From NCBI RefSeq assembly GCF_964355755.1, contig NC_092672.1, positions 27,152,501 to 27,216,500 on the forward strand: a stretch of 64,000 bases of DNA, given 5' to 3'. The notes beneath the pieces were generated by a model, which saw only the letters and a list, made by a program, of their open reading frames with translations, was not told where the DNA came from and did not search any database. Below, piece after piece: positions 1 to 20,500 of this stretch; positions within the stretch are counted from its first letter, which is position 1; each line of letters begins with the position of its first letter. Position numbers and translations under genes: made by a program. The DNA is from Antedon mediterranea. Lineage: Eukaryota; Echinodermata; Crinoidea; Comatulida; Antedonidae.

Positions 1-657
1 GCGCATACATTTTTAAATACAAATTTTCTTATTACTGTTTTATTGGATGATTTATGTTTTATAATCGTTATACCAAGTGTATTTAAATGGATGCCTAATT
101 ATGGTGGTGGTTTGATGCAATAAATATATCGAAATAATATAAAACATAACTTTCTTTGTGTTAGTTATTTTTTCTTTTCGACATTAGCTCTACCTAACGA
201 AAAGTGATATCTAATGGTGATAATTAATGCACGTTCAGCTTTTTGTAAACATTTTTTTAACATTTTGCTACACTTCGTTTGACTGATATTTCGAAAAACA
301 AGCTGTAGAAGTGCGTGACTTCTATAACTACTATACTTCGCATCTAAAGTTTGAGCGCTCTTTTGACCTAGCATCCCGGCCTAGCATTTGTCAATAATTT
401 ATGACAGATAAGTTTGTTGAATGGAGAGAATAATACATTCGATGAAAAAATAAACAACCTATGAAATATTCTCACTATCCAACTCAAACATTCATTATTT
501 GTATATTAGTGAATGTTTATGAATTTACTGATGAGAAAATTTCATGAGATGTCATTGTCCTAAAAAGAAGCCCATTGGCTTCTTTACGGTATGCATTTTG
601 AGCCAAAAAGAATAAACCAAGAAGCAAGACGGTCAAACTTCATGAAGCAGTGCACCA
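1..657 (-). other. 3' UTR and flank of the CCDC157-like gene
   Basis: This stretch follows the TAG stop codon (658-660, minus strand). The only canonical AATAAA I see on the minus strand lies at 39-44 (TTTATT on the plus strand), so the 3' UTR could be about 0.6 kb. I see no other gene here; the short open frames are not supported by splice sites or homology. Confidence 0.4.
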
Positions 658-10130
<9,473 letters not shown>

Positions 10131-10913
10131 TTACCTAAACACAAAAATACTTAATCATCAAATCAATTTCTAAGATTTCTTGTAATAAATATATGCATAT
10201 CTGTTTTTAAAAAGGGGTAATAGGTTACGCCTACACACAGAAATTAATTTTGTCACCACCATTTTTCTGCCTTTATACACTATGTTGTTTTTTCTATTGA
10301 TTTTGCGCAGTCACAAAATCTTTCTAATTTTTTTCAGCCATACAGTTATGTAGGCTAATCATTACAGTAATTTTGTTCTCATAATATGACCCTCTGTTCA
10401 GGAAGTACTTCTTCTGATGAAGATGGCTTCTGTAGCACGAAAATCATCTGTTCTTAATTAAAGTTAACGAAACCATCACAACAGTATCAATAACATTTTA
10501 TTTGTATTGAACATGATTTTCACCAAAATATGCGTTATTGGTTAAATATATCTAAAGAATATGGATTACATTACATAGTTCTTAGCCCTCTAAAAAAGTT
10601 GCTCTTTTGGCATTCCATAGATTAGAAACAAACAAATTGAACATTGATTGAGTATTAAAAAACATAGGCCTAGCTAGGCCTAGCCTAGAGTGTGCGAAAA
10701 AACGTCTGTAAAATCATCAATTTAAAGATGTATTGTCCCCAAAAAACATTAAAAATAAAGATTAATTAAATCAGACTTTTTAATATTTATTTATTTTGTA
10801 GTTTTTAATAAAGTTCAGTAGAAAAACAACCGAAACATAATAATGTTTTCACTTATAAAATGACAAAAAAATTTAACCAAAAACCCATTGGTTGGCAGCC
10901 AATTTGACAATTT

Positions 10914-12030
10914 TTGAGACGGGTTGGTGAATTTTGTCCAAGATGGGGAAATTTCTGTCCAGAATGGGGAAATATTTTGTCCAGAATAAGAACAATAGCG
11001 ATAGGTGGCGCTATAATCGTGTCCAAGATGGGGAAGCTGTCCAATATAGAGAAATCCGATTTGTCCAAAATGGGGAAATTTCTGTCCAAGATGGGGAAGT
11101 GGTGGCGCTATATCGTGTCCAAAATGGGGAAATTTCTGTCCAAGATGGGGAAGTGGTGGTGCTATATCGTGTCCAAAATGGGGAAATTTCTGTCCAAGAT
11201 GGGGAAGTGGTGGCGCTATATCGTGTCCAAAATGGGGAAATTTCTGTCCAGAATGGGGAAATATTTTGTCCAGAATAAGAACAATAGCGATAGGTGGCGC
11301 TATAATCGTGTCCAAGATGGGGAAGCTGTCCAATATAGAGAAATCCGATTTGTCCAAAATGGGGAAATTTCTGTCCAAGATGGGGAAGTGGTGGCGCTAT
11401 ATCGTGTCCAAAATGGGGAAATTTCTGTCCAAGATGGGGAAGTGGTGGTGCTATATCGTGTCCAAAATGGGGAAATTTCTGTCCAAGATGGGGAAGTGGT
11501 GGCGCTATATCGTGTCCAAAATGGGGAAATTTCTGTCCAGGATGGGGAAATGCTGTGTCAAAAATAGAGAAGCTGTCCAATATAGAGAAATCCGATTTGT
11601 CCAAAATGAAGAAATTTCTGTCCAGAATGGGGAAATGCTGTGTCTGAAATAGAAGCTGTCCAATATAGAGAAATCCGATTTGTCCAAAATGGGGAAATTT
11701 CTGTCTAGGATGGGGAATTGCTGTGTCCAAAATAAGGAAGCTGTCCAATATAGATAAATCCGATTTGTCCAAAATGGGGAAATTTCTGTCCAGGATGGAG
11801 AAGTGCTGTGTCCAAAATAGAGCTGTCCAATATAGAGAAATCCGATTTGTCCAAAATGGGGACATTTTGCCCCGAGAGAAGGGCTGTGTCCAAAATAGAG
11901 AAACTGTCCAATATATAGAAATCCGATTTGTCCAAAGTGGGGAAATGTTGTCTAAAATAGAGAAATTTTTAGCAGAAAAATATAATTTTGACAAATTTCT
12001 CCAGAATAGAGAAGTGCTGTGTCCAAATTA
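10914..12030. repeat. Left subterminal minisatellite array of the KDZ element
   Basis: Units of roughly 20-30 bp begin GTCC, typically GTCCAAAATGGGGAAATTT, GTCCAAGATGGGGAAGTGGT or GTCCAATATAGAGAAATCC. The first part is a higher-order repeat: a block containing AATATTTTGTCCAGAATAAG recurs with a period of about 289 bp (10971 and 11260). Copies become more divergent toward 12030. Several frames stay open on both strands because the unit lacks stops; these frames are not genes. Confidence 0.9.
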
Positions 12031-12231
12031 GAGAAACTACAGTATCCAAGGCCTAATAAATTCGATTTTTCCGAATTGTATAAAAGAGAAACTGTCAAAT
12101 ATGTGCCCAAAATGTTCAATGACTTACCATTACAAAGATTATGAACTTGGTATTTATAACTATAATGATTCATTTTGTATTGGATTTTGATGTTTGTCTA
12201 TGGCTTAGGTCAGGCGTGGATCATCACATAG

Positions 12232-13220
12232 CTACTGGTAGCATTGTTAAGCGAAACATCGGGCATAGAAATTGATCAAACATTGGTGTTGAATGCTTAT
12301 TTAGCATTTGAAGCTCAATCAAATATCAATGAAGATATGCATTGCAATATATGTGTTTACCATCCCACAATAATGATCATGGATGTGAACAGAAAGGTTC
12401 ATTTTAGGACAGCTTTTTCTGAACTTGGCAAGCCTCGTGAATGTAAAGAAAAAGTAGATTTCATAGAATTTTATGAACGAGTTAGTTTGCATATACTATC
12501 TAGAGGCCTCGTAAATCATTTTCCAATAACGGCTGGTCTGAACGAATGGTCTCCGTTTATCGGTGAGCATACAAGAAAAGACAATTTAATTTACAACACA
12601 GGATTCAGGAAAGTTTCAGAAGACGGTAACTTGACTGCTGACTGCAGACATATGAGTGAGGAGAGACTTTTTGAAATGCTCCACCAATCTACTGTTAAAG
12701 AAGTCAAGAAAATAGCTAAAACTATCAATCTTGCATCAAAAGGAAGTAAGTTGGACATTATTTGTAGTATAAGGGAGGCTTTAGCCAAGAACCATAATAA
12801 TTTCAATAGAATAATGAAGAAAATCTGGGGGTGTTCCGGGGGAATATTAACATCACATTGTCCCCATGGAGTAGTCTACGGAATTAAGTTTGTCCTACGA
12901 GCAGAATCGCCTCGAGATTACACAGACATAATCATGTCAATGAAACATAAGCCAAATATAATAATTGTGCACATGACACACGTTGTTGCAAAATTTGGTA
13001 ACAATTTGCATTATGATGGTCAAACAGAGCCAATGTTCTTTCCGTTCGAAGGAAGAGAAGCTGATTCTACAGAGGAGAATATTTGGTGTGCAAAAGTTAA
13101 TACTTTTAATGGGCTTCGTGCGACGTCGCAAACCGGGCATCCTGTAACTAGCTGGACAAAGCAGCACGTACGCGCTTTTCGACCGATTTCATGAGGCTAA
13201 CACAAATAGCGAAACTGAAT
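12232..13220 (+). pseudogene. KDZ (Dileera/Zisupton/HMGXB3-like) transposase, broken
   Basis: An open frame runs from just after a stop at 12229 to the TGA at 13192-13194. It holds a Cys pair (CNIC) with a nearby CVYHP motif, a SAP-like helix-extended region (from about 12650: LFEML...VKKIAK...GSKLDIICSIREAL) and the hallmark block WGCSGG...CPHGVVYGIKF.LRAESPRDYTD..S.KHKPNI (from 12826), which I recognise from KDZ transposases and the domesticated vertebrate gene HMGXB3. After GHPVT the frame breaks near 13171: the conserved ALFDRFHEANT continues in the next frame from 13172. The C-terminal part of the nuclease fold is not found before the protease remnant, so there is also an internal deletion. 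No promoter or spliced start could be assigned. Almost certainly inactive. Confidence 0.75.
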
Positions 13221-13558
13221 TTTTTTTTTAAATTAATTTTGTACCACAATCGAAGTCTAAAACAAATACACAAGTTGCAGAACAATTGTATTCCTAATTA
13301 AATAAGTTCAAGCATTTTTTAAATGAAATGTCAATAGCGAATCATTTATTTATGGTAAAATCCTTAGTACACCGTCGAAATAATAAATTAAATGGAAACC
13401 ACATTAAGTACATTAACAAGTCGTTCGGTCTTAAAACAACCAAAGATAGTCTTGGAAGACTGATTATTTCAACGCTTAAGTCAAGTGTTGTAGCACAAAC
13501 GACTGATGAACCCAATGACTGGTGGCTGAAGGAATACCAACTATGATTACACCATAAA

Positions 13559-14079
13559 AAGCTTGTAGAAGAGAGACATAATGAGGTAGATAATAGGATT
13601 ATAAATGCCGCCAACATAATTCTAAAGAGAAACTATCCAGAAACACGTGGATTGCAAGACACCATCTATCAACAGCAAATGCACAATTTTGTCAAGACTA
13701 CACAATATGTTCGAACTGGATTACAATATCAGACAAGCATTGGTACCAACAACTTACCAATAGTAACGTCGATGTGTACGATAGTTTACAGACATTGAAT
13801 CCAAGAAATTACCCGTTAGAATTGACTCAGGTGGCATGCAAGTTGATGGAACCCAGCATTCCCAACATGAATTTTCACGTAGGCCTACATGGTGTACAGC
13901 AACAACCTTATGCAAGTAACACTTGTGGCCATTTTTGTATAGCATTTGCATTTGCTGCTGCACTATGTGCAGGAAAAGATCCATCAACACTACGATTTGA
14001 AGAAGACGAGAGGGTTGTTAGGCGGAAGCTTGTTGAAGCATTTGAGAAGGGAGATTTTGCGTGGATATTTAGAAATTGA
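13559..14079 (+). pseudogene. Ulp1-like (C48) cysteine protease domain of the transposon, frameshifted
   Basis: The first part (13559 to about 13730) reads KLVEERHNEVDNRIINAANI and onward in one frame. The catalytic part is in another: KHW (His codon 13738-13740), DVYDS (Asp 13780-13782), VQQQ (Gln about 13900) and SNTCGHFC (nucleophile Cys 13924-13926), ending FAWIFRN at the TGA 14077-14079. The order His, Asp, Gln, Cys is that of Ulp1/SENP proteases, which Zisupton-type and other eukaryotic transposons carry beside the transposase. At least one frameshift lies between 13600 and 13738. The residues are intact but the reading frame is not. Confidence 0.7.
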
Positions 14080-14683
14080 TAACTGCCACAATGCCCCTGC
14101 ATCAAGGATGTCCGCAATACCTCTGACAAACTGCTGCAACACACCCATCACTCCACAAGTCATCAACTGCTTTACATGCCACAAGCCTTATCATAAGGAA
14201 TGCATAACACATGTCATGTGCGAAAGATGTACTCATAAAAAGAAAATATATGATCAACAAGAGCGGTTACGAACCGAAGCAAGAAGAGAGACCCACAAGC
14301 AAGATCAACAGATGGTTAAGGACATACATTCGCTCTACAACTACATAAACACTATTGTATACTTAGGAAAGTTACCTTAGGCCGAGGATCATGTGTTTCT
14401 TGTACCTTTAGGTAATGTTTACGGAGAAACACTTCAATTATTGCATAAGAATAAAATTGGTTCCTCATCAATAATAAATATTAATAGTAAAAATGCTGCA
14501 GATTCGACGAGTGAATTACTTAATACTATGAAAATTTTTCTTGATGGAATTAGAGATGATCGGCAGAATGGGAAAGTTTTCAAGAAAATGGGAAGAACAT
14601 CAGTAGCCATAATAAATCAGCACAGCAATTCACTCCCTGGTAAATTTAAAGGAATACACATTGACAGAATAGTTGCTCACTAA
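14080..14683 (+). pseudogene. PHD/RING-like zinc finger and C-terminal remnant of the transposon
   Basis: Overlapping the end of the protease in another frame, 14080-14380 reads a Cys/His cluster: NCC, then C-FT-C-HKPY-H-KE-C-ITHVM-C-ER-C (Cx2C x4 H x2 C x5 C x2 C), which fits the second half of a PHD or RING finger, followed by a charged helix. A stop follows at 14378-14380. A further open stretch at 14393-14683 ends GKFKGIHIDRIVAH and resembles nothing I know. Either these were parts of one protein now broken by frameshifts, or separate exons; the sequence alone does not decide. Confidence 0.5.
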
Positions 14684-15599
14684 TAACATTTGTATAGACA
14701 CAAAGATTTTGAGAGAAATTTAACCCCCAAAAAAAATCTAATTGAGCATAAACCTTACAGAAAATGCAAAGCACTGGCTGTTAATCATATTTTAATATCA
14801 ACATAATTATTAGCCCTAAACTATGCCTATTTGGAGTAGGAAATAACGTATTTAAAGCACTAATTAATACTATGTTACAAATATGCAAACACTCGTATAC
14901 TATTGTAAAGTGAGAATTAGTTAATTAGTTAAAATTAGGCCAAATATTGCACGATTTGTCAATGATATCACTTAGTTTATAGCTGGAAATAAATGATTCG
15001 GCGTGTACGTTTGATTTTAAACCATTGAGTTACTATAATAACTCAAGGATTCCATCATGTGGTCGAAATTCCATGTGGAATTACTGCATGTGACGATAGA
15101 TTAATACCCGCGGCCTGTGGTCGAAAAAAAAAACAAAAACAAAAACAAATAAAGAAAAAATAAAAAGGATAGAAAGAAGAAAAAGAAGTGACAACATGTA
15201 TTAAATATATTAATAAATATTCTGTACTCTTACTGATGTGGTATAATAATGGCGGTGCCGGTACTAATTTTTTTGTGGTTTTTATGCTTGGAATTTAATA
15301 TAATATACTGTAGTTTTTAACGTCAGATAAATGTATAGATTCAGTGAAAATTTACTTCAGAAGTAAATTGGAACCACATCCCTCACTATGTTTATTATAC
15401 TTAAAATTAGCTGATAACGGTGGTAATTATTTAATTAATAGAACACCTTTCCACTTCAAATGTACTTGTAAAGTGTAACATAGTACTGTTATTATTATGT
15501 ACATTTTGTTGTGTTTTCAGATTAGAAGTGTGAACTTAATTAAAGTTTTAAAACAAAAAAAAGTGTCTTATGTTGTTTTAATGTTTTGCTTTCTCTATA

Positions 15600-16076
15600 T
15601 TGTGCAGCTTCCCTATTTTGGACACAGCACTTCCCCATTCTGGACAGAAATTTCTCCATTTTGGACAAATCGTCTTTCTCTATATTGGACAACTTCCCCA
15701 TCTTGGACACAGCACTTCCCCATTCTGGACAGAAATTTCCCCATTCTAGACAAATCGGATTTCTCTATATTGGACAGCTTCCCTATTTTTGACACAGCAT
15801 TTCCCCATCCTGGACAGAAATTTCCCCATTTTGGACACGATATAGCGCCACCACTTCACCATCCTGGACAGAAATTTCCCCATTTTGGACACGATATAGC
15901 GCCACCACTTCCCCATCTTGGACAGAAATTTCCCCATTTTGGACAAATCGGATTTCTCTATATTGGACAGCTTCCCCATCTTGGACACGATTATAGCGCC
16001 ACCTATCGCTTTTGTCCTTATTCTGGACAAAATATTTCCCCATTCTGGACAGAAATTTCCCCATCTTGGACAAAAT
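15600..16076. repeat. Right subterminal minisatellite array of the KDZ element (inverted)
   Basis: The same units as in 10914-12030 appear on the opposite strand (CCCCATTTTGGAC, CCCCATCTTGGAC, CTCTATATTGGAC). The block nearest the right end, CGATTATAGCGCCACCTATC followed by CCTTATTCTGGAC, mirrors the block nearest the left end. The two arrays could therefore pair over several hundred bases. Confidence 0.9.
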
Positions 16077-16394
16077 TCACCACACCTATTGCAATTTTTT
16101 GCTTTAAATTACAGTTTTTTTCAGGTAAATACATTTTTTTTCGATCCAATGTTTGGTCAAAGTGGACAACTATTATGTTTACATTAAAATGGCATAGGCC
16201 TAGGCCTAGGCTATTCAACAAAAATGTTGTTAAGAATAATTTTTTCAGGGGGACAATACATCTTTAAAAGAATTATTTTTTTAAAATTATTATATGTGAT
16301 TTTTCTTCATAAATAAAGCCTTGGCCTAGCCTAATTCTAAGGTATGGTGGTAGCGTATTCAGGATAAAGATTTTTAGAGTTTAATATTAATAAA

Positions 16395-16700
16395 TACAAA
16401 TCAGGTGCGAAAGGGAACTAGCCTAGGCCTAGGCTCCCTACTAGCACCGCGCCGCCTAGGCAGGAGGCTACCAGGTAGCCTACAGTAGTAGCTATCTAGC
16501 CTAGGTAGGCCTAGACCTACTAGGTTAGGCCAAGGCTAGTGGTCTAGCCTAGCTAGAGAGGCCTAACTTAACTAGCCTAGGGCCAGGCCTAGCTAGTATG
16601 CTAGGCCTAGAAGGCCTAGTTAGTAGGCTAGCCTAAGGCCTAGCCTAGGCCTAGGCCTAGGTAGTATAATAAAGTAGCCTAGGTCTAGGCCTAGGGTCTA
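16395..16700. repeat. AGGCCTAG-rich palindromic low-complexity tract
   Basis: Dense overlapping TAGGCCTAG, CCTAGGC, GCTAGC and AGGCCT words, each self-complementary, fill this stretch directly beyond the KDZ element. The same words occur singly throughout the window and densely again at 39735-40000. Confidence 0.8.
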
Positions 16701-17511
16701 CACCTAAACGTAATTATCAGATTCTTATCTACCTCACATATTCATAATCATATTTACCAAAAATGGAATCAGTTAGGCCTAGGCCTATGCCTTCAATTTC
16801 AATGAGTCTTTACAACCTAAAAAGTAGCATATATACAGCGTCGCATCGCTTAGCAATGGAATGCTATTTCCGGTGTGAAAAAAAATGGTCTAGCGCCCTC
16901 ATGCGCCCAGAATTAATATAAGCTCCTCTTACTTAACTTTGGCCTCTCTAAAAATAAAACTCAGCACGGGAATGCAATAATACAATAAGGCACGTTTTAT
17001 AGGTAAAATAAAAGTATAAAATACAGTTATATAGTTCTCATAGCCTAATATTTATCTATTATTCTTCTCTCGATGTGATTGACAGACTTATTATTTAGCT
17101 AGCTAGACTGGTTGTAGGGTAAACGGGCCAGTAGCTAGTACATTAGTAGTAGATAGTGGACTTTGGCCTACTGCTGCTGGTATGTGTACTTACTACCTAA
17201 CTTGTCTGGAATGTCACTTTCTTTATACCGGATATTAACACGTACCCGTAGGCCTAGTACTGACTACACTAGCAGTATACTATCCTGTAACAGTTTCGTT
17301 CATAACAGCTATTAAATTATTGTTCCACATCTAATTTTGATATCGCTATGTTAAAAATTCAAATATAAAATTAAAAGTAGAAAGTAGGCCTTGAATAGTC
17401 TGCGCGTATTTGAAAATCACAATAACATTTCCCGTTGCCTATATAAAATAATTCTCTGTTTTGACATGGAATCTTATTATGAATAATCATGTATTTTCTA
17501 ATTTCTTACAG
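16701..17511 (+). other. Spacer upstream of SLC43A3-like gene; candidate promoter region
   Basis: No coding exon found. The coding exon at 17518 is preceded by a good acceptor (TTTCTAATTTCTTACAG, ending 17511), so a non-coding first exon must lie upstream, probably here. The non-coding first exon of the divergent CCDC157 gene may also lie here or nearer 10.2-10.7 kb. I cannot pick either start site from sequence alone. Confidence 0.35.
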
Positions 17512-17517
17512 CCCACA

Positions 17518-20500
17518 ATGCTGAACCTCAGTGCAAGAGTCCGGAAGAAAGTAACACTGTTCTGTAGTCTGGGTGAATGTCTCGTCTTTGGAGGACCAAC
17601 ATTTGGCTGGGCATCCCTGGTTTATGTTCTCCGAGACAGGGGGTATTTTAGTGAATTGTGTGCCAACGAAACAGTAAATTTAACTGATTTTAATCAGGAT
17701 GATGAATACTATCCAACGTGCGCAGAACAAGATGCGCTTCTACAACTTGTTTTTATCATTGGAGCGTTTGGCGTTAATTCATCGTCGCTCTTTTTTGGTC
17801 CTGTATATGATAAATATGGGTCGCGACTAACAAGACTTATAGGCAGGTAGGCCCCTATTATGGTGATCTAATGATCTGACCTGTTACGTTAAATGTGAAT
17901 TTTAACAAAATAAACTTAAAATGAACATATTAAGATTATCAAACTAACCTTACAGTATATAAGATAAAATAATTATATAATTATAAAGTGAACAGATTAA
18001 ACATTAAACTTATAAAATGAACAAAGTAAACATTAAACTTATAAATTAAAATGAACAAATTAAACTAATAAAATAACATAATTAAACTTATAAAATGAAC
18101 AAATTAAATATTAAACTTATAAATTAAAATGAACAAATTAAACTTATAAAATGAACAAATTCATTGAATTTTGACAAATAAATGGAATTTTGGCTGCCAA
18201 TATTTAAAAAAAAAAACAAATTTGTTGTTTTGTACAGTAATTTTCCACTTCAAACTATGTTGAATTAATTTTTTTCAGTTTATTCATCTTGTCAGCTTGT
18301 CTGTTGTTTGCTTTTAGTAGTCAATCAACAGCATATCTAATTTTTCCAGCGTTGCATCTTCTAGCAAGTGGCGGTATTCTCATACTCATCACAAGTTTTC
18401 AGGTAACATCTCCCCCCCCCCCCCAATTGGTCAGCACCATATTACCATACTGACCAGGTATAAGTCCACCCTCAATGTCCAGTTTGGGGATGGGATACTA
18501 AAAAAAAGCCAACCTATTTAGAGAAATACATTTCCACCAATGAGACTGCTACAGTGCACTTTTTTCATACTTGTCTCATAATTTGTGGAGAAGGGCAAGT
18601 GTTGGTTTATTCAGGTAAGCTAGGCACGAAATAGGCTAAGAATAAAAATCATTTTTTTTATATATTATTTTGAATAACAACATTCCAACATGCTTTATGG
18701 TTTATGTATTTAACTCTGTGTTTTAACTATGTTGAATAATGTTGTTAATTGTTATTTTAAGTACGTATAAAGCTGGTTCACTTTTTTTGCAATTTATAAA
18801 TTATTTTTTATTTTCTATTTTATCACTGTTATAATTATTCAAAGGTTGGTAATTTATTTGGAAACTATCGATCAACAGTCGTAACACTTCATAGTGGTGC
18901 TTTTGGATCATCTGCCATCATAATGCTTTTTATTAAGGTAATAACTTATTATTACTAACAATTAAAATATATTTCATTCCATCATACTCATAATATTGAA
19001 AATTATAAAATGAAATGGTCATCAACGTAAATAAGTAAAACGGTTAATTTTCTTACATTTTCTAGATTGTTTACAGTGCAGGAGTTTCTATGATGTCATG
19101 TTTTTTGTTCTTAGGGGGAGTAGCACTTATTTTTAGTTTGAACACGTTTCTGCTTCTACCGAAATATAAGATTCCTTGGCCGTTACCTGATAATTGGGGA
19201 ACGCCAGTTAAGGCATCTGGACATATTCAAATGGAAGAACAGCCAGTCTTAGAACCAATAAACATTGGTAAGTAATCGCATTTCTATTACAATTTAGAGC
19301 TAAATATACATAAGTATAAGAAAATTACAACGAAAGAAAAGAATTACAACGAATTGCACAATGAGAACAATTTACATTTGCAATAAAGTTTATAAAGAAT
19401 TTACAAAAGGATTTCATTATTTGTTCATATACAGTGCTCGTTGCTCAATATTTCTAAGCGCTTCACATTATTACTCTAATAATTTTTTGGATCAAGCATC
19501 TACATATATATATACAGTAGAAACATACTCCCATAATGCAGCTAGTAATCAGAGCAAAGGTGTGTGTTGATCCAACCAGGTACCCATTTATACACCTGGG
19601 TAGAGAGAGGCAAACGTAAGTGTCTTAAAAGATACAAGCAACCCGATGAGAGGATTCAAACTGCATGATCTCATTATCAGTAATCCAACGGCCTACACAC
19701 TGTGCCACACACCCTTTATATACACATTATAAATAAGCTAAAGTATTTTTTGTATTGTTTCTGTCTTGTTAGATCCTTTAACAAGTTGTAATACAGTAAA
19801 CACTATATCCTGGCAAGATATTGAGTACCCAACACTTATTAGCTGCTTTAAGTCGGTTATGTTTGTATTATTTTTATCCTGGTTTGCAATACTGCAACTT
19901 GTGCATCTATTTTACATTGGAACGTTCAATCCCCGTTTTCAACTACTAACTGGTGATGATCAAGATTCAAGTAAGTGCTTACAAATACAGGTACTGTACA
20001 CAAATAAACATCCCAAGGTTTCGAATAAGAAATCAAGCTACCTAAATAAAGATTCCAAGGTTTTGGATAAGAAATGTACTGTAGGTACCTAAATAAAGAT
20101 TCCAAGGTTCTGGATAAGAAATCTACTGTAGGTACCTAAATAAAGATTCCAAGGTTCTGGATAAGAAATCTACTGTAGGTACCTAAATAAAGATTCCAAG
20201 GTTCTGGATAAGATAGGTATCTACAGTAAATAAGCATTCCAAGGTTTTGAATAGTTACCTAAATAAACATTCCAAGATTTTGAAAATTCTAGAGTCCTAA
20301 ATAAGAAATATACGTGGTTAAATAAACATTCCAGGGTCATGAATAAGAAATCAAGGGTCTTGAAAAAAAAGGCATAGGGAGTCCTAAATATTTATATTAC
20401 AAAGTCATCAATTATACTTTCAGGGTTCTGAATAAGCAATTAATATTGATAAATCCTGAATATTAAGTTTAGGGGTCATACATTTAGGTTTCTTTTTAAC

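Larger units (their letters stand above)
10721..16268. mobile_element. Decayed KDZ-superfamily DNA transposon, about 5.5 kb
   Basis: The ends are inverted copies: TTTAAAGATGTATTGTCCCC at 10721-10740 and its complement at 16249-16268. Just inside lie different subterminal sequences (about 190 bp each), then two large minisatellite arrays facing each other (10914-12030 and 15600-16076), then coding remnants on the plus strand: a transposase fragment, an Ulp1-like protease fragment and a zinc-finger fragment. Short elements at 45582-45917 and 57370-57914 share both ends and both subterminal sequences but lack the interior, which independently supports the boundaries. The target duplication could not be settled because the ends themselves contain TTTAAA. 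The superfamily call rests on the transposase motifs. Confidence 0.8.

Noticed and set aside
10914-11994. Long open frames on both strands (up to 327 codons) with FPHFGHDIAPPLPHLG- or SKMGKFLSKMGKWW-type repeats
   Set aside because: They exist only because the minisatellite unit lacks stop codons in several frames; the same units are open on both strands and again at 15497-16267.
10914-12030. CRISPR-like array
   Set aside because: Units are contiguous minisatellites without unique spacers, in an animal genome, inside a transposon.
10721-16268. TTAA target duplication (piggyBac or Kolobok type) for the KDZ element
   Set aside because: The TTTAA at the right end is constant in all three copies whatever the flank, so it belongs to the element, and the copy at 45582 lacks a matching left TTAA.
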